Counted from the first letter of the stretch, positions 34,970 through 47,946 are shown. The stretch: 64,000 bases of DNA from Ophioderma brevispina (GCA_023653785.1 JAMKCH010071837.1:1-64000), one strand, 5' to 3'. Numbers and translations: made by a program. Notes: generated by a model not told the origin, from the sequence alone.

Positions 34970-36165
34970 TATACCACTTTGACAATATTGGCTGAAGAGT
35001 GTGAAAAGTGGTCTCTGTTCATTTTGTGAAGTCACCCATAAGTAGTCCATATGCATATGTGACACAAAAGTACAGTACATTTTTTAAATATATATAAATT
35101 TGTTAAAAACACCCATGGAATATATGACAGAAATTAAAGTCAAAACTTTATTTTGTGCTTGTACTTTATATATTTTATGTTGAATTCTAATCATCCACAT
35201 AGCATAAAAGTAAAGGCTTTTTAGTACATTTGCTATCTCATATTTTGGTATAAGCAAATGGGGATGCAACGTACTGTATTTGGGGAAACCCCTTTCACTT
35301 CACACACTACACTTGAGAATTATGTAGATAGGATGAACCAAAACATTCACACCAAAAGCAGTGGGAAACTACAGGTCAGAGATGGTTTAAAAATAACCAA
35401 AAGTGGAAGTGAGAGGATGATTTTAGCGTCAATACTTTTTGCTGATCGCTAAGCCAGCTTATTCCCAGAACTTCTTGGAGGATTGCCATGTGTTGCTTGC
35501 CCACAGGCACATTCATTCAATATTAGAACATCCTGACAGTTGGATTTCATCATGGATTAATAGAAATGAGCTGCGATCAAAGATTTATTTGTTTTTGCTT
35601 TTATTTTAGAGTGCATACATTGTTTTGGCATGTTTCCGTACAAGTGAATGTCCAGTGTGGGGAATATGTAAAGAATGTACATGAAACTAATCACACTGCA
35701 TAATAAAGTGATTCTCAATATTTTGCTTGTGGGCAAGTTAAGTGTCAAACCCATCGTAAAAATCTGTGACTGACGGGAAAATTCAATGGGGGGGGGGGGG
35801 GTTTGCCTGATCATCAGGAAATGTTCACTTCCAACCATCAAAATCTGCCTCAAAAAACCCTCCAAACAGGAAAATCTGCCTCAAAACCGGGCAATTGCCC
35901 CCTCTGACAAGTGACCCCTGTTATGCCCCTGGACAAATTGCATCTTGTTTTAATGTTGATGTAAGTTCCAGAGTTGCTCAATGGCCAACCACCATTGATT
36001 GGTACCTGGGCCCAATCTAGCCTGGCTGCCTAGCACCCCTTGCATTGTATTTTGTACTTGTGACCCACTTTATACATTATGTATGGCACTGATTTACTGA
36101 TTCTGTTGATATCAAACTTGGTCACCCTACGTCAACCTAGGCTAATTATTCTACCAGTCATTTAA
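34970..36165. other. Non-coding, no gene recognised
   Basis: A run of about 14 G lies near 35788. The stretch ending TTATGCCCCTGGAC near 35921-35935 resembles one end of a hAT-type MITE, but its partner was not found. Confidence 0.35.
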
Positions 36166-36310
36166 AGGAACATGTTTTGACCCTAGCACACACCTTACTG
36201 TTCATGGTTCCACAGATATACTCAAAGAAACTTGAGCTTATTTCCAAAATTTCAGTTGATTCTGAAAATGTGCTTTTGTGATATAAGAGCCACAAGGCAA
36301 TTGATGGCCA
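36166..36310 (+). mobile_element. Half of a diverged family A-like TTAA MITE
   Basis: After TTAA (36162-36165) the sequence AGGAACATGTTTTGACC is followed by GTTCATGGTTCCACAGATAT, ACTCAAAGAAACTTGAGCTTA and TTTCAGTTGATTC. This is the same order of blocks as family A at 19745-19800. The other half is not recognised. Confidence 0.55.
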
Positions 36311-36840
36311 TTGTGTAGTCAGGGAATTGCTATTGCCATTTTCTCACAGAAATGTCTCAAATGTTATTAAGGTACCCCAAGATACCAGATCCAATGTGTT
36401 TACAAATATTATAATGCATTTATTTAATTTTGGGTGTGCTGACAGAAACTAAAATTCAGAGTAAACTCCTTACAGTTGACAGGTGTGTGGGATATTTGCC
36501 TAACTTTACAACACTTATTTACTTTCATTGTGTAGAGCAGAAAACAGTAAACATCAATATTTGGACACCACTTTTATATAGAATTGGCAAAACAGATGGT
36601 TTTTGGTCAAGTTTGAACAATTTCCTTCTCATAAAGAGGGAGTTTACAGACTTACTCTGTCAATATCAAGTAAAATTAGCAAAAATGGTATTTTCCGCCC
36701 AATCTGCAAATATGCCATTTCATCTGTTTACAATTATCCCTTAATTTGATCAGTTAATCTAATATTTTTAACTGTTGAAATGCCAACAGTTAATGTAATG
36801 CAGTCATTGCTGTAATATTTCTTTGTTGTTGATATAATAG
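36311..36840. other. Non-coding, candidate end of intron 1
   Basis: A 104-residue plus frame (36430-36744) has no recognised domain. The segment ends in a usable polypyrimidine-plus-acceptor, TTTCTTTGTTGTTGATATAATAG. Confidence 0.4.
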
Positions 36841-36959
36841 TGGACCCACTTGGCACATTCAGTCATGCATACATCCCTGTGTGTAGCAAAGCAAGATTTG
36901 GACAGGAAGACCTTCATTTAGTGATTGGCCAGGAAATGAATCTCCCTAAAGGGAGGCAG
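36841..36959 (+). CDS. Candidate second coding exon, family not recognised
   Basis: The segment is bounded by a good acceptor (T-rich tract then ATAATAG|TGGACC) and a donor (GGCAG|GTAATT). Length is 119 bases. Joined to the single base left by the phase-1 donor at 17688, it gives exactly 40 codons with no stop: a valine made across the splice, DPLGTFSHAYIPVC, SKARFGQEDLHLVIG and QEMNLPKGRQ. It ends in phase 0. The composition (single Cys, HAYIP, QEDLHLVIGQE) looks like ordinary extracellular protein rather than translated AT-rich DNA. I do not recognise the family. It would be the N-terminus of the mature secreted or membrane protein after signal cleavage. Intron 1 would be about 19.2 kb. Confidence 0.55.
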
Positions 36960-39900
36960 GTAATTACATTAAAGAGCCTTAGACCTGCTAGCAGTCCAGT
37001 CTTATCGTACCCTCAAAGTCAGCTTTTTAATAGTATCAATTGTAAGCGATGATGATCATATCTTTTCTCTTTCTTTCTCCCTTTTAATGTCCAAAGTTGG
37101 AAGTACTTATGGCCATGCCATGCATTTATAGGTATCTGTAGATTGTTTGTGATATGTTGTGTTGATCTTATCTACAAGACTTGTAATTCAATTTGATGTT
37201 TAAGTCAATTAGCCTTAGCAGGGGCTCCACTTATATGACCTTTATTATAACAAACAGATTGCTATGACATTGGTGATCTAAGGAATGCATATTACAGTAG
37301 ATAGCCTGCAAGGCGTGGAAGTTTTTTGGAAAAAAAATGTACCTACTAGTGAGGTAACAAAACACTTTCCCCGCTGTTGAGTAACCACCCCCCCCAACCA
37401 ACACTAAAAAGTATTCTTAAAATGTGAAAAAAACACTGCTCCCAAAGGGAGTTAAAAACCACCTGACCCAAACTTCCATGTCTCCTTTAAACACAGATCC
37501 CCCCTGAAAGACAAATCAAGAATAACAAGCTTCAACTTAACCAATAGTATTGCCTCGGCATCTTTCCCATAATGCCTTGGAAATGAGTCTTGTGTATAAT
37601 TTGTAATTTGGAAGCATACAATTAAACACAGGGAATGCAAGGAATCATCGTTAGGCTTATGAGCCATGGGGTTGGCTTGAGGCAACTTGTCATTACGACT
37701 CATTAGAGGGCCCACACTGAGAAATTAAATTACAATATCTTGTAATAGGTAATTTACAGTTTGATGATAATGAATTCTGAATTCATTGGATTGGGAAAAT
37801 TGGGTGTAGCATCACCAATAATCATCATGTGGATGGGGTACTGACATAAACAGTGGCAGATCCAGAAGGGATCCAGAAGCATTGGCCCCTCCCCCTACAT
37901 TGAACAAAATCACCCATTTTGAACCAATCTGCGCCTTTGGGTTTCATGGGGGAGGGTGAGGGCACTTTCAGAAAGGAAAAATATGAAATTTGTGTCAATG
38001 TTTGCCCAAAAGTGGATAATTTGTGGGAAATTGGTGAAGTTCAGTATCGCGAGACTCAAAGAATTTAGACTAAATTTACTAAGTTTTCTGATTTTTTTAA
38101 ATAACTTTGTTGGAATTCTTTAACAGCACCAGGTTTTAACCAAAACTAAGACCCATTTGGGGATTTCCTAGAGAAAGAGGACAGGCTTGTTAGATGTGGA
38201 AAACAAGGTCCTTGATTTTGAAGCTAAACAAATCCTGCTATGTTTTACTATATCTTGTGTAGGGTGTTTTTGTCTGATAATTAATCTTATTTGGGGACTA
38301 TTTTAGTCAACAGAGTGGCCATAGCAACGTAGAACCCTTATCATAGGCCTTATTGTCCTAATCATGAAGTATCCAGGGGCACTGGTTTGGGGTGTATAAT
38401 AATTATAATATGGCTGTTTTGATATTAGAGTGTATAGGTGCGCCTGGCTGCAGAGCGCATAGCTCTGTAGCCATGCGCGTATGTTTCCAGTATTATGTTT
38501 GATAGAGAATTACTTTTGGCGGGTAAGTTTTCTGGAGTTTGAGTATCACAGTAATTTAACATAATCATGATTGATGTTAACTTCATATTTTTTTTTAATT
38601 TAAACGTTTTTTTTTATTCTTTTTACTGGTTTTTTTTTTATAGAGATTATTTTTTTTTAATGTCACGGTACCGCGACTGCCATAGTAAATGCTATCAGTT
38701 TCCACAAATTACCGTTTTGGAAATCCCCAATGCCAACTCGAGCAGATCGTGTCCTACCCTCCCTGTACAGCACCACTTGTATAGTCTCACCCTCTTGATC
38801 GATTACGCGGTGACAACAGAGATACAGAATTCTGCTGCTTTGCCGTTTTGTAGTTATAAACGGTAACGAATTAAGATTTTTGTTGTTCACGTGTCAGGTA
38901 CCAGGTAACGTATCAGGTATCAGGTATCGGTTTGCTCTTCGGGGGCGACCTATATACAATCCGACTATGTTAGAATCAAGGTCTGTACAGACGCCTCTCC
39001 TGCCCAAAGTGGCTATTATTTTTTCCAAGACACGGGTTATTATGTCTAAACAGTACAAAAAGTTACCTTTTTCCCTACTGATTCAAACCCGAACGTAGAT
39101 GACGATAATCGGTTTTTTTGCTTTTTCCAATTTATGGATACGTACGTCATTTTTACCTTGATGGGTCCCCCGAAGCAAATAATAAACCATCCAATGCCGT
39201 GACGTCATCAAATCTTTTTTTTTCCAAAAATGGCTGTTATTCCCATAATAAAATGTCTTTTTAAGATTCAACATCTTGTCATATTGTTCTTTAATATTAA
39301 ATTTCAATTGTCCTCCCGCATGAATGTGAAAAAGAGGGTTCCATAAGTCTACAAACTGAAAACAAAGTCACCCGGCTAAATAACATTACCGTGGACTGAA
39401 TGAGCAGGCGGATCCCCGTGTTAGTTTTAGCAAGCTACAGCCACTTGCGCGCGGCTGCGGTGGTTCTGCGTCAAGTATCAATTGGTACGGATTTTTGTGC
39501 AATATGCACATATGACATGTATCAGGTACTCATTTACATAGCCAGGAAATAAACAATCCCAAAACTATTTTTTATATTTTTTTTAAGACCGCAACTTAAA
39601 ACCCTGTACACACCATTTTAAGCTTAACTAGCTAAATTATGTTCTGTACATTCTTCATTCTGACATAATAATCACCAAATAATTGGTGTCATAGCCCCAT
39701 TTCCACAAAAAAATGTAGGTTTCAAACCTAGTTTCAAGTTGCTGCTAAGTAACCATTTGTTTTAAAAGTCAGAGAAGTCATAGTTGCTTGTTTGATTAGC
39801 TTTTCAGCATACCTTTTAGCTATCGATGCAAATAAAGAGGTAGAACACATTTGGACTTCTGCTTTTTTACGTTTTTAAAGTTGTGGTCTTTCAAAAAGGG

Positions 39901-41390
39901 GGCTTTTCTTTTTGTGATGGCACTACTACTTGCCTCTGCCTCCCCCAAAATTGTGACACACGATCCAAACTCTGGATTTCTGTTTAGTTCATCCAAACCC
40001 TCAGGCCGCCACATTGGCATAACTTCTTATCTCTCAAACACAGACTTGTCATTGCCATCTTACTAGGTATTTATTTACATGATTATCTATCCTAATACAA
40101 ATTGTTTACCATTGCTTCACAAGCAGAGGTTACACTCCTGCAAATTTTGTTTGTGTGCAATTCAAATAATTACCATGTAGATGTGTACTATGGAATGGGT
40201 CATCATGAGGTCATATAGAGTATAAGTTGGAACTATTTGTGGTATTTTAATTTTAATAGTGCATGTAAACTGTAATGGAAATGTAACAATCACAAAAATA
40301 TGTAAACTTATGCATGGATTAATTGCAATTTCGATATAAACAAAAGTGTAAAGTAACAAATCCAATAAAATAATCGTTATGAAAGTTACAACATTATTTA
40401 CCGGAAAATGGATCTAGAATAGTTTATTTGCACGATATAAATAAATTGCTTATGTTTTTCATGATAAAAGTGTTTGGAGTAAAGGTCATCTCTCGGCTTA
40501 CCCTGCTTGATACAGGTAATTCAAGATATGAGAAGAAAAAAATTGAGTTGTATCAGGTAAAACATGAAATCAGGTTCACAAAGTATGGGCCTAAAATCTA
40601 ATGTTGTTGAATAGGGCCTACATATACATAGGTTGTTGTAATGTGTGCATCGCGTGAATGGAGCATGCCCTGTTATTGGGAAGTTCAGTTCCCATAAACC
40701 AGGGAGGTGTAATGTGAGCGGATATACTCCAAGATTCAAACAAACCTTTAAAAAGCTAAGAGCAAAGTGAACCAAAAGTAAGGTTTATTATGTTTTTTTT
40801 TGTCAAAAAGGTTAAAATTTTGATATAAATTATTTTTTGGCCAAATCCCCCTCGTAATTTTTGGTAAAAGTCCCCTTTTGAAAAAAATCCCCCTCCCCTA
40901 AAAAATCCTGGTTACGGGCCTAGGAAAGTTAGTCTAGTGGTTTAGATCAGGGGTTCTCAATGATATTAGCTGAAGGGCCAGAGAATGCCAAACATATTTG
41001 AAAGTTCCCTACTTGAGGGCCAAATACACCAGAATTTCTTATGGTTCCCTTTATATTTTAGAGCAAGTTGAGGGCCAAAATTAATGGTTGGCAGGCCAGA
41101 TTTGGCCTGCAGGCTGCCTATAAGAACCCCCAGTTTAGATGCTTACCTCGCTTGCAAAGGGTCCGCAGTTAGAATGTTGATGAGACCAACAACTTGCTGG
41201 CATATAATTGGGTTTATATCAACAATTTTTAGATTTAATTGAGAAAGGATGTACAGATTAAATATTCAAGATTTACTCTCCTTCATGACTCATTTAGAAT
41301 TGAGCAAATGATCCATAAAAACAAGCATAAATACTTAATACTCTTCACACCTACTCTTTATCATGTGCTTTATTCCATTCATCATGAGCT
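36960..41390. other. 4.4 kb non-coding, probably intronic
   Basis: No further exon was recognised with confidence. Notable points are a CAGTGGCAGATCCAGAAGGG sequence at 37853 that resembles a lone hAT-type end, repeated TATCAGG/TACCAGG words at 38896-38932, a TGACGTCA at about 39199, and a lone CCTGGTTACGGGCCTAGG end near 40907-40924. Frames at 39820-40066 on both strands mirror each other. Confidence 0.4.
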
Positions 41391-41579
41391 AGTAAAATCT
41401 CAATTCCCTTGGCACAGTTCAGTAGCTTTCATTCACCAATGTATTTAGAAAATACACACCCTGGTTTTGGGTATGATATATGATACCTAGATCACACAGG
41501 TCAGTTCATGTCAACGTATGTACAAGTACAACCCACTGAACTGTGTCCTTGGTGGATGAGCATATTGTAACTCATAGTG
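41391..41579 (+). repeat. Dispersed repeat E copy 2
   Basis: Same unit and orientation as 34782-34969, with a handful of substitutions and small indels. It carries the same complementary CACAGTTCAGT and ACTGAACTGTG blocks. Confidence 0.8.
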
Positions 41580-41650
41580 GTTATTATGTTGTTATTCTGT
41601 TAATGGATAAATCAGATAGCTTCAGATGATGCTGAGTTAGGTGTGAAGGG

Positions 41651-41916
41651 CAGGGTTGTATGCAGGATTTATTTTTTTGGGGGGGGGGGCTTGATGGGGG
41701 TGCAAGACTTTGAAAAAGTTGACCTTTTGGGGTAAAATTGGACCTAACCCCCTTAAAATGTTCCTTTTTGACATTTTTGTCATCACCAAAGAGTGGACTT
41801 TCTCTACATTTTGGACCTTTTATCAAAAATTCAGCAAAAAGTGGAATTTTTGCCCCTTTTTTGGAATTGGGGGAGGTGTGCGATCACACCCCCACACCCT
41901 CCTGCATATGGGCCTG
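41651..41916. mobile_element. hAT-type MITE (poly-G arm)
   Basis: The left end CAGGGTTGTATGCAGGA is mirrored by the right end TCCTGCATATGGGCCTG. Eight-base flanks GTGAAGGG (41643-41650) and GCGAAGGG (41917-41924) match at 7 of 8 positions. A G run near 41680 faces CACACCCCCACACCC near 41885. Overlapping plus and minus frames across it are not genes. Confidence 0.8.
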
Positions 41917-42049
41917 GCGAAGGGTACAATGCGATTATGCAAAAACACCTTGCCTTTGGGATGGGGCATAAAGCCATCGGTCCCATTTATTGAGATTAAT
42001 GCCTGTACATGTAGATTGCAGTCTGTGTTGAATATAGAGTAAGAGTTAA

Positions 42050-42381
42050 AGACACTATCAGTGATCCAACCGAAAGAGACAAAATATTTTAAATTTGCAG
42101 GAATAGCTTAAAAGTGAAGAATAAGTCTGTAGAAATCTCATAAGTTATTTTTTTCAAGCAAAAATTGATAGAAAAGGAAGAAAACAGCAGTGTGCCAAGA
42201 TAAGAACCTCCAATCAATTACGTGTTGTAATAAGTGTCCGTACAGACAGTAAAGACTAAAATATCTGATTTTGTCCTTATTCAGTCGCGTTTGTTCCTAT
42301 AACTTGTGGGATCTTGTGTAAAATCTGTGATTTTTGATGATTTTTTTTATTTTATGGTTGAGCAAATCACTGATAGTGCCT
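42050..42381 (+). mobile_element. TTAA MITE, family D
   Basis: Terminal repeats are AGACACTATCAGTGAT (left) and AGGCACTATCAGTGATTT (right, complement), flanked by TTAA at 42046-42049 and 42382-42385. Length is 332 bp. The end pattern (AGG/AGA then GAT at 14-16) matches families A, B, C and H. No coding capacity. Confidence 0.88.
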
Positions 42382-42385
42382 TTAA

Positions 42386-43326
42386 CTCTTTGACTGTCCC
42401 AATTTGTCCCAGAGCTATTTTGAACAGAAATAAGCTTCCTTAGAGACTTTTTTAGATTATCCAGGATAAAATGTCCATCAAATCAAATCAACTAAACGAT
42501 CATGTAACTTAACAGTGGCCTTTTAACAATTGACAGAATTTACACAATTTTTTAAATGGATTGGCTTACAAAATTATTTATTTGGTGGGGTCTGACCCCC
42601 CCAAAAAATGTTTTGCATTTTAATAATTTTTTAAGCCATTGAGTCACTGTTGTAATCATTTTGATACAGCTTGTAACAGGTAAAATGTGTCACAAACAAA
42701 AACATATATGACAAATAATAAAATCATTTTGTGGATGGCCACAGAATTTCTTGCCGCTCCAATTGTTATGGCCCCGGTTGATGGTAAAGACAGTAAACAG
42801 CTAGACATAATTGACAATGTTGACACATTATTATGCTAGACTGCCTGCAGTCTGTGAAGATTAGCATGCTACTATAATTAGATTGTCATAAATATCAATA
42901 ATATTTAATTAAAGATGTTGTTGAAATTAATAACATGCATAGCAGTAGATCTAGGAGACAATATTGATCTGTTAAGAACCCTGTAGACATGGTTATAACA
43001 CAGTAATGTGCAAAGGTTTAACTTGTGCTTTAAAGACATACCTGCATTATGTCATTGTATTGTAACACTTACTAATACTAGACACAGCCAAATTTTATTG
43101 CAATTATTTTTCTCAAATCAAAAGTTCCACCATGCCCTTCTGTAGTATATTTGAAGGTAGAAATTCTAAAAATGCTAGTCGTCTAATATTTGCAAACTTC
43201 TCACGATCATAGCTGATTCCGGTGAGATTATTCGCACTTAACAGTATTAGATTTTTGGTTCATACTGGAAAAGCTCAATCCTCAGAGAATGGAGTGTGTG
43301 CGTGTGTGTGACATGCTGTGTTCAGT
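42386..43326. other. Non-coding, no gene recognised
   Basis: The first bases CTCTTTGACTGTCCC after the shared TTAA resemble the left end of repeat F, but no right end was found. AT-rich sequence follows. Confidence 0.35.
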
Positions 43327-43330
43327 TTAA

Positions 43331-43636
43331 AGGCTCACTTAGAGATTTCCCAAGGAGGACACCCTCAATTTTTCAAACAAATAATGTTTTTGCATATACA
43401 TAATGCTTGTCCATACACTAATCACTGTGTAAAATACTAAGCTCAAATCGAAGTCCTTCACATAGAAAATCACACCTTTGTTATTAAATTCTGGATCCGG
43501 AATTTAGAAATACACAGTATCCTATAGCATTTTTATACTGTACATCTAACTTTGGAATTAAGCATTTTAAGAGGTGACTATCTTTAAATCTGGTTGGTTA
43601 TTTGTACTACACATTTTGAAATCTCTGAGTCAGCCT
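43331..43636 (-). mobile_element. TTAA MITE, family C copy 4 (inverted)
   Basis: The left end AGGCTCACTTAGAGATTTCC and the right-end complement AGGCTGACTCAGAGATTTC are flanked by TTAA at 43327-43330 and 43637-43640. Orientation is opposite to the other three copies. At 306 bp it is shorter. The central palindrome is altered to TTCTGGATCCGGAA near 43489. Confidence 0.88.
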
Positions 43637-44744
43637 TTAACATAAAGGATGACAGTGGCGGCACCAGACTTCATTTTCTGGGGGGAAAATGGGGGAAAGT
43701 GTTTTTTTTTTTTGAAAAAGTGAAATTCTGGGGGGAGGGAAATATCAACAATTTTGAGATTTTGGACCAATTTTGGCCCAAAGTCAATGATTTCTGAAGG
43801 ATGACCTATTATTTAGTGGTTGTTATTCCCAACTGACATAAAAGAATTATCAACTTTGAAGTGAATGGACTATAGCTCTCAAAGTAGTTTTTCTGTGCAA
43901 TGGCTAAGCCTTAAAGTATTTTATATAAAACCCAATAAAATTCAAATGTTTTTGTTTTACCAAATGCCAAAACAAGTGGTGTGGTGTAATAGGTAAATTT
44001 ATTCTTCAAAACAAGGTGTATAATAAATCCCTTTTATCACATGATCCACTGCTCCCACAAAAAGGTGGAATACTTAATCTGATTATCCAGAAATACACAC
44101 TTTGTTCTTTACATAAAATAGTGCTCATTAATTGCCAATAAAAGTTTAATTTATCTTCAAAACAAAGGTACAAAAATCTCTTTTCTAAAAGGAGATAAAG
44201 ACATTTTTATGTGTGTAATTCCTCTTGCTCTCGCCCAAGGCGAGGTCTGATTATCAGAATATATTAATATCTACTATCCAGAAAAATACATTCTTGCTTC
44301 GCACAAAAATGAATTATAATTTTCCAGCGGTCAATAGCATAATTATTCTTCAAAACAAGGTGTATGATAAATCCCTTTACCAAAAAAGGATGAAGACACT
44401 ATCATGGCATAATCCCTCTTGCTACGCCAAAGACAAGACCTGCTCTATTAGAATACATAATATCTGATTAACTGTCAAAAAGGTTACGGAGAGTGATTTG
44501 AAGATCAGACCTGATTGCTTTCATCAAGTTTACACACCATTTTGGGGGCATTGTGGTCACTGACATATATTGTAGCTTTTTTACATGAAAAGACAAAGGT
44601 TTTTTTTTTAAATGCTCAATTTGAATATCAGCATTTCTAAGCTTAAATGATCAGAAAAGAGTAAATAACATTCCAATTTTCCTCCTGTTGCCTATCAATT
44701 TGGTTAATGGTAAATCTTGCTCAGAACCATGAAGAAAATGATAA
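43637..44744. other. Non-coding with internal repetition
   Basis: A CAGTGGCGGCACCAGA sequence at about 43650 looks like one end of a hAT-type element without a visible partner. Between 43990 and 44460, TTCTTCAAAACAAGGTGTA-GATAAATCCC, CAGAAA-TACA and CTCTTGCT-CGCC words recur at about 150-bp intervals, an old imperfect tandem repeat. Confidence 0.45.
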
Positions 44745-44752
44745 TAACACAT

Positions 44753-45074
44753 CAGTGGCATACCAAGGCAGTTGATACAGAGGGGGCAAAATGTTTAAGT
44801 CGTCCCGCCAGAGAGGGCAAAATTATCAGGTCGTCCCACCAGAGGGGTAAAATTTATGCTATCTCAGGATCTGCTCCAATTAAGTCTAAACTTGATGAAC
44901 TGTGTGTGAAGTGTGCAAAAATTGCCAAATTTAAAAAAATTTTGCCCAAATTTAAACTGACATTGGTGGAAATTTCCCAAAGAGGGATGAAAATGCATAT
45001 TTTGGTCCATATCGTCCCGCTTTTTTTGAGCCAGATTGGGCAACTTGCCCCCTCCTCTGGTCGGTATGCCACTG
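44753..45074. mobile_element. hAT-type MITE
   Basis: The left end CAGTGGCATACC and the right end GGTATGCCACTG are perfect 12-bp inverted repeats. Flanks TAACACAT (44745-44752) and TTACACAT (45075-45082) match at 7 of 8 positions. Inside the ends, GAGGGGGCAA and TTGCCCCCTC also pair. The 134-residue plus frame spanning it is therefore not a gene. Confidence 0.88.
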
Positions 45075-45082
45075 TTACACAT

Positions 45083-47065
45083 CAAGTAGCAAAGCTTTAC
45101 CCCGAAAAATGTTCAATCTAAGATGTGAGCCTTTTAATATGGTTACTAAGCAGTCATGTAATCACTGCGACAGGGACACAATCAAACAACTAACCAACCA
45201 ACCTGGGCATACACGAATAGCTGTTCAAATTTGTCAACAAAGTTTTATAACAGCTTCAAAGATGTATTTGGGGAATACATTCAGCCATCGAGGTCTAGTC
45301 CGTGCTTTCAAAGGCAGGTTTGAAAATGTGAAAGGCTATTTATGTTCATCAGTGGACATTAGATTGACATCCGCTGTCTGGTTTGCTCTACTTGACAGGG
45401 ACAATTTCTTGGAGCACAGAGAGAGTTCATAGGTCTTAAATAAGCAAGGATTCTGAAGTTGTTGTCAAGCAAGATGTTCAGTCAAGAGGATAGCTCTTGA
45501 TTTGTTGGTATTTGTACAAGAAATCGTTGAATGTCTTGTCACTGGATTGACGTATGTTCTTTGACCTAGATAATTGACAGTCTGTACCAGATTTTGAGTT
45601 AACGCTTACCTGCCTTTGGCTGAATCTGCGAGTTTCGTCAAGCAGTCATGTGAAGCAATTTTAAACCATTTCAAAATCCATTGCCCAAATGCTAGACATG
45701 TTTGAAGTCATGAATATGTATTTTCATGATTCCAAATATGTTCATGACAATGTGTTTTTTTACTTGTTTACTTCCAGTTGTCACTTGTAAACAACTTGTT
45801 AAGGTTTAGCATTGGATATGTCTTTTCATTTGTCATTTAATTGAGAGGTAAACACACAACAACATTATAGGAAAGAAACTCATAGCCAATAATTCAAATG
45901 GACATCTGACATTTTGCTAATAGATCAAGCAGAGGCAGAGAAAAGGGGAACTTCTGTGCATTTCAACTTCTTTTATGTCAAGGCTAATCAAGGCATTAAC
46001 AGCAGGTACTTAATTAGTAACGCTGACGGATTGGCGCCAAGATAGCGAACCCCCCTTTTGAAGCTCTGCAAGTCCTGGTTTGATGCTAAACCTTATTGTA
46101 GTAATCAAGTGTATTGCATTTGGTGTGTGCCAATTAAGTCAAGTGTGTTCATAAAGGAATCAAATGAATAAACTATTACTGATTCATTATTGTTTTTAAA
46201 CCGGCAATATTTTTACTGTCATATTACTGACCCCATTATGATTAACTACTCAGGCTATGACAAAATTATTTTTGCTAAACATAGTAAATGCACTGTGATA
46301 CATCATTATTGAAGATACTTGTAAGACTTTCATCTTTCTCCAAAAATACTAAATTCCAAAGCTTCCTTTAAATTGCATGTTATTTTTGTATTAGGCTTTT
46401 CACTAAATTCATTAGTATTCTTAGCACCCCGTGCCTAAAACTGAAAAATACCCATATATTTATTATTAGAAATGAATTCCTTTAAAAAAATAATTGAAAG
46501 AAATCCATATCCCTCTTGAAATCTTTCTGCAGATTTATCAATATATATTGATGAAATAGTGATCAAGTTTGCAGTACACTTTTTCTACCAGTTATCCTCA
46601 ATATAAACAAAAATTAAAGATCTAAAATGACCACAAGGAAAGAAAAGAAATGACTGTTTATTCGCATGTTAATTTGAGAGTGTCCGTAGTGGATTTCTGG
46701 ACAGTGTTTTTGCAATCGCTTTGCCTTTACTAGAGGCTATGGCTATTGCTCTATTTATTGTGGGGTGTCTCAAGTGTGCTATGGCGGATCACGTTAAACC
46801 TTTCTAAGAAGTCATACATTTTGCATAGCTGCTGTCTTGTGTGTAAGTTTCCAGACAAGATCAAGTATTCAAAATTACAACACAAATATCCAAATATCAT
46901 CTTTAGAGTCAAGAGTAAATTCCCCCAATGTCTTCTGCAACTGATTACAGTTGCTCAAATTTGGACTTTTTAAAAATGTTTTCCCCAAAAATGTGTAATT
47001 TCAAAATTACAAATTTAATGTCCCTATTCAGAATCAGATCAGCATGAAAAGATCTAGTCTCACTA
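45083..47065. other. 2 kb non-coding, no gene recognised
   Basis: An open + frame continues to 45432 (NHCDRDTIKQLTNQPGHTR...), just downstream of the MITE. It has no recognised domain or splice context. The rest is AT-rich with no recognised element. Confidence 0.4.
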
Positions 47066-47943
47066 TAGTGTGGGTTGGTGTGTATTCCCGTAGGATTTTC
47101 ATGCTAAAATTGATTTTATTGCTGTTTGGGTTTCAGTAGGGCCTAAACTGTCAGAAAATGATGGGGTGCAAATTTTCGGAGTGATGCCCCCTCCTGCAAG
47201 GGGGGAAATGTTAGTACTGGGAAAAATTTAAATTCAAGTCAAATTGTGTTTTAATGTATACTAATGCGTTCCTCTCCTCATAAGGATTAAAATAAGTATA
47301 TATTTGCCTAGGTTCCAACCTTTAGTTAAAGCGGTATAACCCCATAATGGTTCAAGGTCACCCTGGGGGTAAATGCTTCAATTTTGTTGAAAGTGGTGTC
47401 AAATGATTCCTTGTGTCATACTGAAACAGAAAATGCATTTTAACTGTTTTGGTGATATCACCATTGTGACATCCAGGGAAAATTCTGGTGACCCCCATAG
47501 ACCATGTAGACCCTTGCTACATTTTGCTATGTAATTAGCCAACCAAATGTCACACACTGTACAATAATACATTTTTGGATCCTGTGAGACAATACAAACA
47601 ACTTATCACCAGTTTCAACAAAATCTGAGCATTGGGTAAATTTTACCCCAGGATGACCTTGAACCATTACGGGGCTATAGAGCTTTAACTAAAGGTTGGA
47701 AACTAGGCAAATATATACTTTTTTTAATCCGTATAAGGAGACGAACATGTTAATGTACATTAAAACACAATTTGACTTGATTTTAATTTTTTCCCTGTAG
47801 TAACGTTTTCTCCCTTGGGGAAGGGGGAAACAGTCCATCATTTTCTGACTGTCTGGTCCCTATTGAATGAAAAACAGCAAGAAAATCAACTTTAGCACCA
47901 AAATCCTACGGGAACTGTTTCATTGACATACCAACCCACACTA
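47066..47943. mobile_element. Foldback element 3 (0.88 kb)
   Basis: The ends TAGTGTGGGTTGG and its complement are followed inward by paired TCCCGTAGGATTTT, GCTAAA-TTGATTTT and GCTGTTT blocks, then CAGAAAATGATGG. Deeper still, AGGATTAAAATAAGTATATA at 47284 pairs with about 47710-47731, and TGGTTCAAGGTCACCCTGGG at 47349 with about 47650-47672. CTA flanks both sides (47063-47065 and 47944-47946). A TA target is an alternative reading. No coding capacity. The core is shared with foldback elements 1 and 2. Confidence 0.85.
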
Positions 47944-47946
47944 CTA

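Noticed and set aside
41710..42042. 110-residue + open frame
   Set aside because: It lies mostly inside a hAT-type MITE (41651-41916), and overlapping frames in other registers are equally long.
44717..45121. 134-residue + open frame
   Set aside because: It spans a complete hAT-type MITE (44753-45074) with target duplications, so the frame is incidental.
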